Source of the DNA: Snuella lapsa
GTDB lineage: Bacteria > Bacteroidota > Bacteroidia > Flavobacteriales > Flavobacteriaceae
Direction: 5' to 3'
Length of the DNA: 64,000 nt
Assembly: GCF_039539345.1 (NCBI RefSeq)
Contig: NZ_BAABCY010000015.1
Span: 1 to 64,000, forward strand
The position numbers and the translations under genes were made by a program. Below the pieces are notes generated by a model that saw only the letters and a list, made by a program, of their open reading frames with translations, made no database searches and had not been told where the DNA came from. Of the stretch, positions 43,998 through 52,426 are shown one piece after another. Every line of letters begins with the position of its first letter. Position 1 is the stretch's first letter.

Positions 43998-45152
43998 CTA
44001 TTTAAAGAGCTCCTTTAACTTTTCCTGTAACCCTTCCCCTCTTAAGTTCTTAGCTATTATTTTCCCTTCTTTATCCAATAAAACCATATAGGGAATTCCT
44101 GAAAACGTGTAATCCTTCATAATTTGCTTAGAATTTTGGGCAATCAATAAAACTCCTTCGGTCCCATCTTCTGCCACTGCTTTTTTCCAGGCATCCATTT
44201 TCTTGTCAATGGAAACACTTACTACTTCAAAGCCTTTATCTTTATAAAGTTGGTATTGTTCCTTTACATTAGGTGCTTCTTTTCTACATGGACCACACCA
44301 CGATGCCCAAAAATCAATCAACACGTATTTTCCCTTAAAAGAACTAAGTGACACATCATTGCCCTCTATATCTGGAAAGGTAAAATCGGGAGCTACTTTC
44401 CCTATTTCTGTTTTTGCAACGCTTTCAATTTTATCCAATAAATCAGACTTTGCATTTTGAATGTAAGCAACGTTTGGAAACTTTTTTGCTAGCTGTTCGT
44501 ATTGTTCTACCATATACTCTTGGTGTCTCTTCCATGATAAACTTTGTAATACCTTAACAACAGTGGGTTGATCTTTATACATGGTAATAATGTTTTTAAT
44601 ATCCCTTTCGTGCACATCATACATGATATCCCAAGCTTTTGCCGCGTCATCTTTCCATTCTTTACAGTCTGATAAAGAAGCCCTGTATTGTGCCTGCCCT
44701 GTCGCTATCATGTATTGGTAATTTTGGTAAGAAGCCCAATGCAATGCATTTAAAACATTATTCTTTTCACCACCGGCAATATGCACGTGAGGAGGATTTT
44801 TTATCTTAATCTTTGCTGTATCGACACCTCTGAAATTGATTTCCAAATTTTCGTCATCTGCATAAAATTCAACACGTTGTTGTTTGTATACGTCTAAAGT
44901 ATAGAAATCGGGTGTATTGGTTTCTAGTTCAAACACAAAATTATTTGCAGAATCCAATACAATTTCCTTAACAACATCGTATTCATTATCGTCATTTCGC
45001 TTATTTACCGTAATCCCAAATTTGTCTTTGTTATCAGCAAATTTCACATGACCTTTTATTTGAATTTTACGTACTTGGGGTTGTTCTGATTGTTTATTAC
45101 AAGAATAAAACGCCATTGCCATTATACCCAATATTACAATATACTTTCTCAT
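43998..45152 (-). CDS. TlpA-like thiol-disulfide lipoprotein with DUF4369-type domain
   Basis: A lipoprotein signal (VILGIMAMAFYSCNKQ, lipid Cys18) precedes an N-terminal beta domain (about 30-125), a helical middle, and a C-terminal thioredoxin fold with active site WASWCGPCRKEAP (about 286-298) and cis-Pro in SGIPYMVLLD. It resembles the protein encoded at 25047 in architecture. It acts as an extracytoplasmic reductase. Its upstream region contains AAGTATTTATACTG, near-identical to the palindrome in the nitrate promoters. Confidence 0.85.
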   Translation of the reverse strand: MRKYIVILGIMAMAFYSCNKQSEQPQVRKIQIKGHVKFADNKDKFGITVNKRNDDNEYDVVKEIVLDSANNFVFELETNTPDFYTLDVYKQQRVEFYADDENLEINFRGVDTAKIKIKNPPHVHIAGGEKNNVLNALHWASYQNYQYMIATGQAQYRASLSDCKEWKDDAAKAWDIMYDVHERDIKNIITMYKDQPTVVKVLQSLSWKRHQEYMVEQYEQLAKKFPNVAYIQNAKSDLLDKIESVAKTEIGKVAPDFTFPDIEGNDVSLSSFKGKYVLIDFWASWCGPCRKEAPNVKEQYQLYKDKGFEVVSVSIDKKMDAWKKAVAEDGTEGVLLIAQNSKQIMKDYTFSGIPYMVLLDKEGKIIAKNLRGEGLQEKLKELFK

Positions 45153-45181
45153 CTGTTACTATTTAGTTTAATTTGGAGTAA

Positions 45182-45195
45182 AAGTATTTATACTG
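45182..45195. promoter_or_regulatory. AAGTA-N4-TACTG palindrome upstream of TlpA gene
   Basis: AAGTATTTATACTG differs in one base from the perfect palindrome at 51119-51132. It lies 30 bases upstream of the TlpA-like start codon. It may be a weaker copy of the same operator. Confidence 0.35.
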
Positions 45196-45259
45196 TATGG
45201 AGTGCATATAAGGAAGATTCCTCATTTTTAATAATAGGTTAGTAATAATGACAACAAAA

Positions 45260-45291
45260 AAGGAGCTATCTAGATTTTTAGACAGCTCCTT
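45260..45291 (-). terminator. Terminator of the porin gene
   Basis: AAGGAGCT (45260-45267) pairs with AGCTCCTT (45284-45291), and the inner TCTA/TAGA extends the stem around a short T-rich loop. It lies 42 bases downstream of the porin stop codon on the minus strand. Confidence 0.75.
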
Positions 45292-45332
45292 ATATCTGAG
45301 TTATTATTGATTATGAGTCTACGCTAGGCACA

Positions 45333-46601
45333 TTAATTAGCTCCTCCATTTAAAAACTTTGGTTTTACTACCAACATAGCCCATGCCCAGCTCTGCCCAC
45401 TAGCGGCAGCATCTTCTGTTATTCCCTTTAACTCATACATACCGTCTGCGGCAAACATTTGAGAATAACCTATTTTTAAGGCATAGCCTTTAAATGCTTG
45501 TGAAAAAACTAAATCCAATTCGGTTCCCAGAGATTTTTCACCACTGGCTAATTCCCTATCGCTACTAAAGTTTAGTGCTTTTACCAAAAGACTGGACTTA
45601 TCCGATAATTTAAAATTAGCGCTTACGTGTATATCAAACAGCCCTACGTTATTAGCATGGTTACCTACATAAAAGTAATCCATAAATCCGTTAAACTTAT
45701 GGTTTGTACCGTAAAGAGGAAAGAAAGCTTCATTTTTTGAGGTCGACACATCGTTACCACTTATAATTTCTAGTCCTGCACCAAGCCCTACTTTAGAAGA
45801 GGCTTTATAAGTAAGACCCAATCCTAAAAGATAAGCGCTTTTTACCACATCCCCAGTTTGCAAAAATGCATTGGCAGCAATCCCTAAGCTACCTGCTTTA
45901 TAATCTAAATGTGTTCCTACCGTCTGCAGACTATTTATACCATCGGGTGTTATGTCATCGGCTTCAAATTTTTGAAAGCCATTATTTAGGAACAACAAAC
46001 TTCCCGAGAAATGTTCCCAAGCTTGCTTTAAATACACATACTGCATTGTTTTATAAGAAAAGAAGCCTGTTGTATTGTATGCTGTACCAGCATTAACAAA
46101 TCCTGTTGGATGTGAATAATCTTGATTGAAAGCCAAACCAATATCCATTAAAAAGCTACCTTTTTTATATTTTAATAAAGCGGCATCATGGTTTCTTCCC
46201 TGTTGCGCCCAATCCAGTCCTCCAAAAATACGTTGATCGTCATATGAAATAACCTGACGTCCAAGCTTTGTTGAAAACCCTTCGCCCAGGTTAATATCGG
46301 CCCAAGCCTGAAAAACGGCAAAGGAATTGTTTTGGTCGTAAGGTAAAATTTGCCTATTCTCTCCCCAAACCATAATATCTTGCAAGCTTACATAAAAGGT
46401 ATAAGCATCCACCTCATAGCCTGCATTCAAACGTATACGGGTTGAAATGCCAAAACCAGCATCGGCATCATCAGCAATTAAACTACTATAGCCATTGCGG
46501 TATTCTGTACGTGGCCTAAATTCACCATCTAAAGTAAACTGTGCCTGTGCTAATTGTAAGCATCCTAATAACAGTCCTAAAATTATGTATTGTCTTTTCA
46601 T
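45333..46601 (-). CDS. Alginate-export-type outer-membrane porin
   Basis: A 422-residue beta-barrel with signal peptide (YIILGLLLGCLQLAQAQ). Hallmarks of the Alginate_exp porin family are FRPRTEYRNGYS near the start, TRIRLNAGYEVDAYTFYVSLQ, LGRQVISYDDQRIFGGLDWAQ and an aromatic-rich strand pattern. The downstream neighbours are a nitrate/nitrite-type ABC importer, so the porin probably passes nitrate or another small anion across the outer membrane. It has its own promoter with a TATATTTG element. Confidence 0.8.
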   Translation of the reverse strand: MKRQYIILGLLLGCLQLAQAQFTLDGEFRPRTEYRNGYSSLIADDADAGFGISTRIRLNAGYEVDAYTFYVSLQDIMVWGENRQILPYDQNNSFAVFQAWADINLGEGFSTKLGRQVISYDDQRIFGGLDWAQQGRNHDAALLKYKKGSFLMDIGLAFNQDYSHPTGFVNAGTAYNTTGFFSYKTMQYVYLKQAWEHFSGSLLFLNNGFQKFEADDITPDGINSLQTVGTHLDYKAGSLGIAANAFLQTGDVVKSAYLLGLGLTYKASSKVGLGAGLEIISGNDVSTSKNEAFFPLYGTNHKFNGFMDYFYVGNHANNVGLFDIHVSANFKLSDKSSLLVKALNFSSDRELASGEKSLGTELDLVFSQAFKGYALKIGYSQMFAADGMYELKGITEDAAASGQSWAWAMLVVKPKFLNGGAN

Positions 46602-46672
46602 TTTTTTCGTTTTTACTTTTAATCGGTTTGTTTATAAATCTATTTTAAAGATTATTATTAATTCGTGATTAG

Positions 46673-46680
46673 CAAATATA
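46673..46680 (-). promoter_or_regulatory. Porin promoter -7 element with adjoining nitrate-promoter motif
   Basis: CAAATATA on the plus strand is TATATTTG on the gene strand, matching TAnnTTTG, 71 bases upstream of the porin start. The plus-strand context GCAAATATATAGGTA is nearly the same as GCAAATATATAAGTA at the nrtA promoter (51142-51156). Confidence 0.5.
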
Positions 46681-46743
46681 TAGGTAGTCATTATACCATC
46701 TTATGACAAATCTCATGTTTGCTAATATTTACAGAACATCCTT

Positions 46744-47577
46744 TTAATGTTCTAAAAAATCTATAAGGTGTTTTCGGTATTTGTAATAATCATCATGCTC
46801 TAAAACAGCCTTTCGTGTTCTTGGTCTTTCAAAGTCTATAGAAAGTATATCGCCTATTTTAGCTTTGGGGCCACTTGTCATCATTACCACGCGATCGGCT
46901 AAGAAGATAGCTTCATCTACGTCGTGTGTTATCATGACCGCAGTGATCTTTTCTTTGTTCCATATTTCGATAAGAATGTCTTGTAATTCACCTCTTGTTA
47001 AGGAATCCAGCATACCAAAAGGTTCATCAAGCAACAATACTTTGGGTTTTATGGCAAATGCTCTTGCAATACCCACGCGTTGTTGCATCCCTTGTGAAAG
47101 CTCAATGGCTTTTTTATGAAAGGCATCTTCCAGCCCCACCTTTTGAAGGTAATATTTTGCAATATCGGTACGTTGGGATTTTGTTGCATGGGGAAATACC
47201 TGATTTACCCCTAGAAGCACATTTTGAAGCGAGGTCATCCAGGGCATTAAACTCGGCGACTGAAAAATAACTCCTCTGTCGGGGCCAGGCCCTTTAATGT
47301 GTTTTCCTAAAACGGCAATATTACCACCTGAGATAGCATTAAGTCCGGCTATCATAGATAACATAGTTGTTTTACCACAACCGGAATGCCCAATAATGGT
47401 AACGAACTCTTCTTTCATTATTTGAAGATTCAGGTCTTCGAGAACGGTGTAATCTCCTTTAGGTGTTGGGTATACTTTTTTAAGATTAACCAAATCTAAC
47501 ATAACTTTTGAGGGATAGGCAATACCATTCTCTTTAACAATATTGACAGTTTTATGATCTAAGGTATTTGTATTCAT
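46744..47577 (-). CDS. nrtD: Nitrate-type ABC transporter ATP-binding subunit
   Basis: Walker A GHSGCGKTT (about 62-70), Q-loop, signature LSQGMQQRVGIARAF, Walker B VLLLDEPFGMLDSL and an H-loop ITHDVDEAIFLADRV are all present. It belongs to the nitrate/sulfonate/taurine class of importers. It is the last of four genes encoding substrate-binding protein, permease and two different ATPases, an arrangement (NrtABCD) known from nitrate importers of cyanobacteria. The two ATPases probably work as a heterodimer. Substrate rests on context and gene set. Confidence 0.8.
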   Translation of the reverse strand: MNTNTLDHKTVNIVKENGIAYPSKVMLDLVNLKKVYPTPKGDYTVLEDLNLQIMKEEFVTIIGHSGCGKTTMLSMIAGLNAISGGNIAVLGKHIKGPGPDRGVIFQSPSLMPWMTSLQNVLLGVNQVFPHATKSQRTDIAKYYLQKVGLEDAFHKKAIELSQGMQQRVGIARAFAIKPKVLLLDEPFGMLDSLTRGELQDILIEIWNKEKITAVMITHDVDEAIFLADRVVMMTSGPKAKIGDILSIDFERPRTRKAVLEHDDYYKYRKHLIDFLEH

Positions 47578-47588
47578 AATTCCATTTT

Positions 47589-48434
47589 TTAAAATTGTTC
47601 AACAAAGTTTTTCGGACTTAAATCTGGTAATACATAAGCTTCTTCTGTCTCGACTCTTCTTTCGTTTCCAATTTCCATTAAGTACTCGATAATGGCATTT
47701 CTTGTTGTTTTAAAATTAGGATCATCATTTAGCTCTGTTTTATCTCTGGGGCGTTCAATATTTATTGCAAATTCAGGTCCCAAAGTAGCATTGGGGCCAG
47801 GACGCAAGGGTATGATGCGGTCTGCCATGTAAATGCCCTCATCCACATCGTTGGTTATCAATAAAGCGGTTCGTTTATCTTTTTCCCAAATGTTTAAAAT
47901 CTCATCCTGCAGGTTTCCACGGGTCAATGCGTCCAAAGCCCCTAAAGGCTCATCCATAATTATCATTTCGGGCTTCATAGCCAAAGCACGCGCAACAGCA
48001 ACCCGTTGCCGCATGCCTCCCGATAACTCCTTAGGACGTTTATTAATTGCCGGGGTTAATCCTACCATATCAACATAAGTGTTTACCATATCGTGCAATA
48101 CGGATTTCTTTTCTTTAGGAAAGGCTTCCTTCACGGCCATATATACATTTTGACCTACAGTTAGCCATGGCAATAACGAGTAGTTTTGAAAAATAACACC
48201 ACGCTCGTGACTTGTTCCCAAAACTGGTTCGCCTTTAAATAAGACCTGACCACGTGTTGGTGTTAATAATCCATTTATTAAATTAACCAAGGTGGTCTTC
48301 CCGCTTCCTGTAAATCCCACAATGGCAACAAATTCACCTTCTTCAATGGACAAATTAATATTTGAAAGTACCTGGGTACCTGTATCATCTTGCGCATAAG
48401 TCTTATATACATTCTTTAATTCCAGATATGCCAT
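47589..48434 (-). CDS. nrtC: Nitrate-type ABC transporter ATP-binding subunit
   Basis: A 281-residue ATPase with Walker A GFTGSGKTT (about 40-48), signature LSGGMRQRVAVARAL, Walker B MIIMDEPLGALDAL and the H-loop region LLITNDVDEGIYMADRI, where Asn replaces the common His-preceding residue. In cyanobacteria NrtC carries an extra substrate-binding-like C-terminal domain; that domain is absent here. It precedes the second ATPase by 11 bases. The nitrate assignment comes from the adjoining NrtA-like binding protein and the Nap cluster. Confidence 0.8.
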   Translation of the reverse strand: MAYLELKNVYKTYAQDDTGTQVLSNINLSIEEGEFVAIVGFTGSGKTTLVNLINGLLTPTRGQVLFKGEPVLGTSHERGVIFQNYSLLPWLTVGQNVYMAVKEAFPKEKKSVLHDMVNTYVDMVGLTPAINKRPKELSGGMRQRVAVARALAMKPEMIIMDEPLGALDALTRGNLQDEILNIWEKDKRTALLITNDVDEGIYMADRIIPLRPGPNATLGPEFAINIERPRDKTELNDDPNFKTTRNAIIEYLMEIGNERRVETEEAYVLPDLSPKNFVEQF

Positions 48435-48497
48435 TTTTATTTTATTGATTCGTTAAACTGATTAATCGTTAATTGGTTTAGATTGTAAAGGCATCGA

Positions 48498-49604
48498 TTA
48501 TATTCCGTCATTTTTATTAAATGATACCATGTTCTGAATGGTCAACATCATTCTGTCCAATAGGAACCCAATGGTTCCTATAATGAACATAGCGACTATA
48601 ATCTTTGAGTTAGAATCAATTGCTCCATTTTGAAATTCTTCCCAAACAAAGGATCCTAGTCCAGGACTTTGTGCCAATAGCTCAATAGCAATAAGTACCA
48701 TCCAGGCAACCGACAATGTAATTCGCAATCCGGTAAAGATTAAAGGTAGCGACGATGGTAAAATGACTTTGAATACTTTTTGTACTGGTCCCAGTTTCAA
48801 AACCCTCGCAACATTTATATAATCCTTATCTACAGATGATACGCCCATTGCTGTATTTACAAGGGTTGCCCACATAGAACACAGCCCGACACTTATAAAC
48901 GAGATAATGAAAGCACTATCTGAGTTTGAATCTTTTGTAAGCGTTTTTACTATCATAAAAACCAACAATAACCAAACTACTGGTGATACGGGTTTAAAGA
49001 TCTGGATCAGCCAATTAAATGAACTTCTCAGGGTTTTACTAAGTCCTATAACAATACCTATGGGTACGGCTATAAATAATGCCAGCAAAAACCCTGCAAA
49101 GACGGTCTTTAAACTCGTAAATATCTGATCGACAAATGATGGACGTCCTGTGTAAGTTATAGGGTCTTTGCCTTTTGCCAAACGCTTGGCATTAAGAGCA
49201 GCTGTTTTTTCCTTAAATGCACGTTTATCGGCTGCAATACTATTGTGATCCCGAAGTAGCGATTTATAGGACTCCCATACCTGTAAGGGTGATGGTAAGG
49301 TATTTGGCTGACAACTTACATCTCCAGATGCAATACAAGCACGCATCGCATCAGCCGCTTCTTGCCCCTGCTCTGTTGCTGCTTTATCGACTTTATAAGA
49401 AGCTTCAATGTTATACAGTGTTTTAGCTCCCATATGCCACAAACCAATAAACAGCACAATCGAGGCAATGGGTACAATAAATTTTCTCAAGAAATCTTTA
49501 AATTGTTCTCTTTCCATTTTCCCTGTAAACAAATCCTTGATCGTCACTAAGAACCCGAGCCCAATAATCCTTGTTACTTTACCTAATGTGATGCTTTGCT
49601 TCAT
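48498..49604 (-). CDS. nrtB: Nitrate-type ABC transporter permease
   Basis: A 368-residue permease with six or more membrane helices. An N-terminal helix (FIVPIASIVLFIGLWHMGA, about 38-56) precedes a large periplasmic insert (about 65-150), and the core helices follow (VFAGFLLALFIAVPIGIVIGL and onward). The conserved coupling segment is around NVARVLKLGPVQKVFKVILPSSLP, a BPD_transp_1 EAA motif. The extra periplasmic insert with a Cys pair (ACIASGDVSC) is uncommon. It starts eight bases after the nrtA stop. Confidence 0.85.
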   Translation of the reverse strand: MKQSITLGKVTRIIGLGFLVTIKDLFTGKMEREQFKDFLRKFIVPIASIVLFIGLWHMGAKTLYNIEASYKVDKAATEQGQEAADAMRACIASGDVSCQPNTLPSPLQVWESYKSLLRDHNSIAADKRAFKEKTAALNAKRLAKGKDPITYTGRPSFVDQIFTSLKTVFAGFLLALFIAVPIGIVIGLSKTLRSSFNWLIQIFKPVSPVVWLLLVFMIVKTLTKDSNSDSAFIISFISVGLCSMWATLVNTAMGVSSVDKDYINVARVLKLGPVQKVFKVILPSSLPLIFTGLRITLSVAWMVLIAIELLAQSPGLGSFVWEEFQNGAIDSNSKIIVAMFIIGTIGFLLDRMMLTIQNMVSFNKNDGI

Positions 49605-49612
49605 ATTCTTAA

Positions 49613-51007
49613 TTATTTAATTGCCTCTTCTTTGTTTCCTATAGCGAAACTGTTTATATATCCTATTGGGTCTTTAGCGTCATATACTTTTCCATCTATA
49701 AAATCGGTTGTGGCTGGTTTATAACCATCGGTAGTTGGAATATCTTCTGCTGGTATAAGACCTTCAGACACCAACAAATTGGCTGCTTTTTTCCAAATAT
49801 CTGGTCTGTATATCTCTTTTATGGTTTCTCCATACCACGCAGCTGGTTTTGAATCGGGAATTTGTCCCCAACGGCGCATTTGGGTTAAAAACCAAATACC
49901 ATCTGAGTAGAAAGGATATGTTGCATTGTATTTATAGAAAACATTAAAGTCTGGCATGGCACGCTTATCTCCTTTTTCGAATTCAAAAGTGCCTGTCATT
50001 GAGTTAGCCAAAACTACCGCATCGGCACCAACGTACTGTGGCATAGATAATATTTTAACGGCTTCTGTCCTGTTTTTGGGCTCATCCAACCATTTTCCTG
50101 CTCTAATTAGGGCTTTGGTAACCGCAATAGCCGTGTTAGGATTCTCTTCCACAAACTTCTTGGTCATTACAAAAACTTTTTCTGGATTGTTTTTCCAGAT
50201 GTCGTAATTAGTAGTTACGGGCACACCTATACCTTTAAAAACAGCTTGTTGATTCCAGGGCTCTCCTACACAGTAACCATAAATGGTTCCTGCTTCAAGC
50301 GTAGCTGGCATTTGTGGTGGTGGAGTAACTGATAGTAAAACTTCGGCATCTATCTGTCCTTGCACGTTTTCTGCGGTATACATACCGGGGTGTACACCGG
50401 CCGCGGCCAACCAGTATCGAATCTCGTAGTTATGTGTTGAAACGGGAAATACCATGCCCATTTTAAACGCCTTACCAGAATTTTTATATTCATTAATAAC
50501 AGGTTTTAATGCATCGGCCTTGATAGGATGAACAGGTTTACCATCTTCTCCCACAGGAACATTGGGCTTCATTTTTGTCCATACATCATTAGACACCGTA
50601 ATACCATTGCCATTTAAATCCATAGAAAAGGGTGTTACCAATGCTGCCTGTCTTCCAAAACCTGCTCCTGCAGCAATCGGCTGTCCTGCAAGCATATGCG
50701 AACCGTCCAATTGTCCATCTATTACACGATCTAAAACATTTTTCCAATTAGACTGCGCTTCAACGGACACAAACAGGCCTTCATCTTCAAAAAAACCCTT
50801 CTCTTTAGCAATGGCCAAAGGAGCCATATCAGTTAATTTTATAAATCCAAAAGTTAATTGGGGTTTCTCAATTTCAAGTGACTCCGTTTTTGACAATTCG
50901 ACTAATTCTCCTTGGGCCGACATCTTTTTCGAACCTTTGCCCCCACAGGAGAACAATAGGAAAGAAAAGGATAAAAGCCATACTGTTTTTGTTACTAGTG
51001 ATTTCAT
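49613..51007 (-). CDS. nrtA: NrtA-like substrate-binding lipoprotein
   Basis: A lipoprotein signal (VWLLSFSFLLFSCGGKG, lipid Cys21) precedes a 430-residue periplasmic binding protein of the NrtA/CmpA type, with LTFGFIKLTDMAPLAIAKEK near the start, DGSHMLAGQPIAAGAGFGRQ and the Gly/Pro-rich EAGTIYGYCVGEPWNQQAVF. NrtA binds nitrate or nitrite; the closely related CmpA binds bicarbonate, so the ligand is probable rather than proved. It heads nrtABCD. Its leader of about 100 bases resembles that of the DsbD-alpha gene, and its promoter carries two AAGTA-type palindromes. Confidence 0.85.
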   Translation of the reverse strand: MKSLVTKTVWLLSFSFLLFSCGGKGSKKMSAQGELVELSKTESLEIEKPQLTFGFIKLTDMAPLAIAKEKGFFEDEGLFVSVEAQSNWKNVLDRVIDGQLDGSHMLAGQPIAAGAGFGRQAALVTPFSMDLNGNGITVSNDVWTKMKPNVPVGEDGKPVHPIKADALKPVINEYKNSGKAFKMGMVFPVSTHNYEIRYWLAAAGVHPGMYTAENVQGQIDAEVLLSVTPPPQMPATLEAGTIYGYCVGEPWNQQAVFKGIGVPVTTNYDIWKNNPEKVFVMTKKFVEENPNTAIAVTKALIRAGKWLDEPKNRTEAVKILSMPQYVGADAVVLANSMTGTFEFEKGDKRAMPDFNVFYKYNATYPFYSDGIWFLTQMRRWGQIPDSKPAAWYGETIKEIYRPDIWKKAANLLVSEGLIPAEDIPTTDGYKPATTDFIDGKVYDAKDPIGYINSFAIGNKEEAIK

Positions 51008-51105
51008 CTGTTAATGTTTATTGTTTTTAATGGTTAGATGTAATGCCCTAACTATCATTTAGGTTGTTTTACACAAACTGTTAATGGGCATTTCATATTA
51101 AATAG
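51008..51105 (-). promoter_or_regulatory. Structured 5' leader of nrtA, similar to the leader at 28548 (copy B)
   Basis: Reading outward from the start codon: CTGTTAATGTTTATTG, TTTTTAATGGTTAGATG, ATGCCC, ACTATCAT, TTAGGTTG, GTTAATGGGCATTTCAT. Blocks, order and spacing match copy A. ATGCCC pairs with GGGCAT, and TAAC with GTTA across a two-base bulge, so stem pairing is kept while bases differ. A TATATTTG promoter element at 51143-51150 would start a transcript that includes the whole leader. Confidence 0.5.
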
Positions 51106-51118
51106 TTTTAATTACACT

Positions 51119-51165
51119 AAGTATTTATACTTATTTATAAAGCAAATATATAAGTAAGCTTATTT
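51119..51165 (-). promoter_or_regulatory. nrtA promoter with two AAGTA-N4-TACTT-type palindromes
   Basis: CAAATATA (51143-51150) is the -7 element TATATTTG on the gene strand. The perfect palindrome AAGTATTTATACTT (51119-51132) lies just past the expected start of transcription. A second copy AAGTAAGCTTATTT (51152-51165), one base off, lies just upstream of the -7 element. The 5-4-5 geometry equals that of Crp/Fnr-family sites, but the half-site differs from FNR TTGAT. Confidence 0.5.
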
Positions 51166-51493
51166 CTTTTATATGAGAATACCCACCTAACAACCTCTTT
51201 TTATCCCATCTTTAAACCTGCCAAAAACCACAAAACCAACATAACAAACTGATTCAATGCTAATTACAAACTAAATCAAACGCATAAACAATACGTATAA
51301 CACATTCAACTAGATACAAATGGAAGTATGATATCTATTCGATTTTAAATTTTCTCAATAGAAAATGATAGATTTTTAGTACTAGGCAAAAAAGGAAAAA
51401 CCCAAGTATAGCAATGGCTACGGTTCATTTTTCATAATGATGCATGGTGCAAAAAAGGCGTATTTATGTATGTGAATTTAAAGTTGAATAATA
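51166..51493. other. Rest of the 500-base gap between nrtA and the Crp/Fnr gene
   Basis: AT-rich spacer with no open frame of note. No clear tRNA, riboswitch or repeat was recognised. The section nearest the regulator gene ends in its terminator. Confidence 0.4.
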
Positions 51494-51521
51494 TTAGACA
51501 GCTCAAAAACTAGCTGTCTAA
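51494..51521 (-). terminator. Terminator overlapping the end of the Crp/Fnr gene
   Basis: TTAGACAGCT (51494-51503) and AGCTGTCTAA (51512-51521) form a perfect 10-bp stem around an A-rich 8-base loop. The stem includes the last codons and stop of the regulator gene, so the coding sequence itself supplies one arm. Confidence 0.75.
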
Positions 51522-52268
51522 ATAGAAATTATGCTCGCTAATTTCGTTTTTAAGGAGCTGTAAATCAACAATGCCTATTTTTTTTCCTCTGGTAACAATA
51601 AGATTTTCCTTTTTTAAAGCTGAGAACACTCTAATAACCTGCTCTTCTGTTGTTCCTGCATATTCGGCATATTCGCGCCTACTTAAAAACACATCAAGAA
51701 ACCCTTTATTGTCACCAAATTTTCTATTGATATACAACAACGTATCAATAACACGTTCGCGAACGGTCATTTGAGAAATAGTCTTAACTTTAGACTCACT
51801 TCTGTTAAGCTCATTAGCATAAAAGAGCATGAAGTCGTAAGCAAATTTAGGATTGCTTAGCAAGGCTTGTTGCAAATTGTTTTTGGAAAAATAACATAGT
51901 GTAGTGTCTTCTAAAGCAATAGCTCCAATAGAGTAATGTTCTTCTGTTCCAAAACCGCGATGTCCAATAATCTCTCCTGATTTTGCAAACCGAACTATTT
52001 GCTCTCTACCGTTAATTCCTGTTCTAAATACTTTAACTTTCCCTTTCATGATAAAGAACAAACTATTAACAGGAGCTCCCTCCATTATAAATTGCTGCCC
52101 TTTTTTGCACTTCAAATTATTTTTCTCGACAGTAAGCTTATAATTCTCTAATGCTGCTAAGTTTCTTTTAACTAAACAGTTTTGATTTTCACATGCATTA
52201 CAAGAGATATCATAAGACGTACGCTTACGAGTTGAAGTAGAAACGGTATTTACAACAGCGGTATACAA
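51510..52268 (-). CDS. Crp/Fnr-family regulator with FNR-like N-terminal cysteines
   Basis: The N-terminal segment YDISCNACENQNCLVKRN has three cysteines (23, 26, 31) spaced C-x2-C-x4-C, close to the iron-sulfur cysteines of FNR (C-x2-C-x5-C), and a further Cys near 127 (TTLCYFSK) matches FNR Cys122 in place. A cyclic-nucleotide-binding-like domain (about 45-165) and an HTH (about 185-240) with the recognition-helix residues EEQVIR follow; the Glu and Arg equal the FNR base-contacting pair. It is likely an O2 or NO sensor for the nitrate genes on either side. The start at 52268 keeps the Cys motif. Ligand status is inferred. Confidence 0.75.
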   Translation of the reverse strand: MYTAVVNTVSTSTRKRTSYDISCNACENQNCLVKRNLAALENYKLTVEKNNLKCKKGQQFIMEGAPVNSLFFIMKGKVKVFRTGINGREQIVRFAKSGEIIGHRGFGTEEHYSIGAIALEDTTLCYFSKNNLQQALLSNPKFAYDFMLFYANELNRSESKVKTISQMTVRERVIDTLLYINRKFGDNKGFLDVFLSRREYAEYAGTTEEQVIRVFSALKKENLIVTRGKKIGIVDLQLLKNEISEHNFYLDS

Positions 52269-52298
52269 AAGTAATTATAACTAATAACCTAATCCGAA

Positions 52299-52326
52299 CA
52301 AATATAAGTATTATTACTTAACAAAA
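52299..52326 (-). promoter_or_regulatory. Promoter and palindrome of the Crp/Fnr gene
   Basis: On the gene strand TATATTTG (plus-strand CAAATATA, 52299-52306) is preceded by TTTTG (plus-strand CAAAA, 52322-52326). Between them sits the palindrome AAGTATTATTACTT (52306-52319), with arms AAGTA/TACTT. The position between -33 and -7 is where a repressor would act. The same palindrome type occurs at the nrtA promoter, so autoregulation is possible. Confidence 0.5.
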
Positions 52327-52426
52327 TAAACAAACTACTTATTTTTGAGAGTTCTATAAAAGTTGTAGGTTATTCTTGTACAATTCGAATATTTAAGGAC
52401 TTTTAATACACAAAATATAATTCTAC

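Noticed and set aside
46995..47270. 91-codon frame antisense to the nrtD-like gene
   Set aside because: Overlaps conserved ATPase motifs on the other strand and has no recognisable content.
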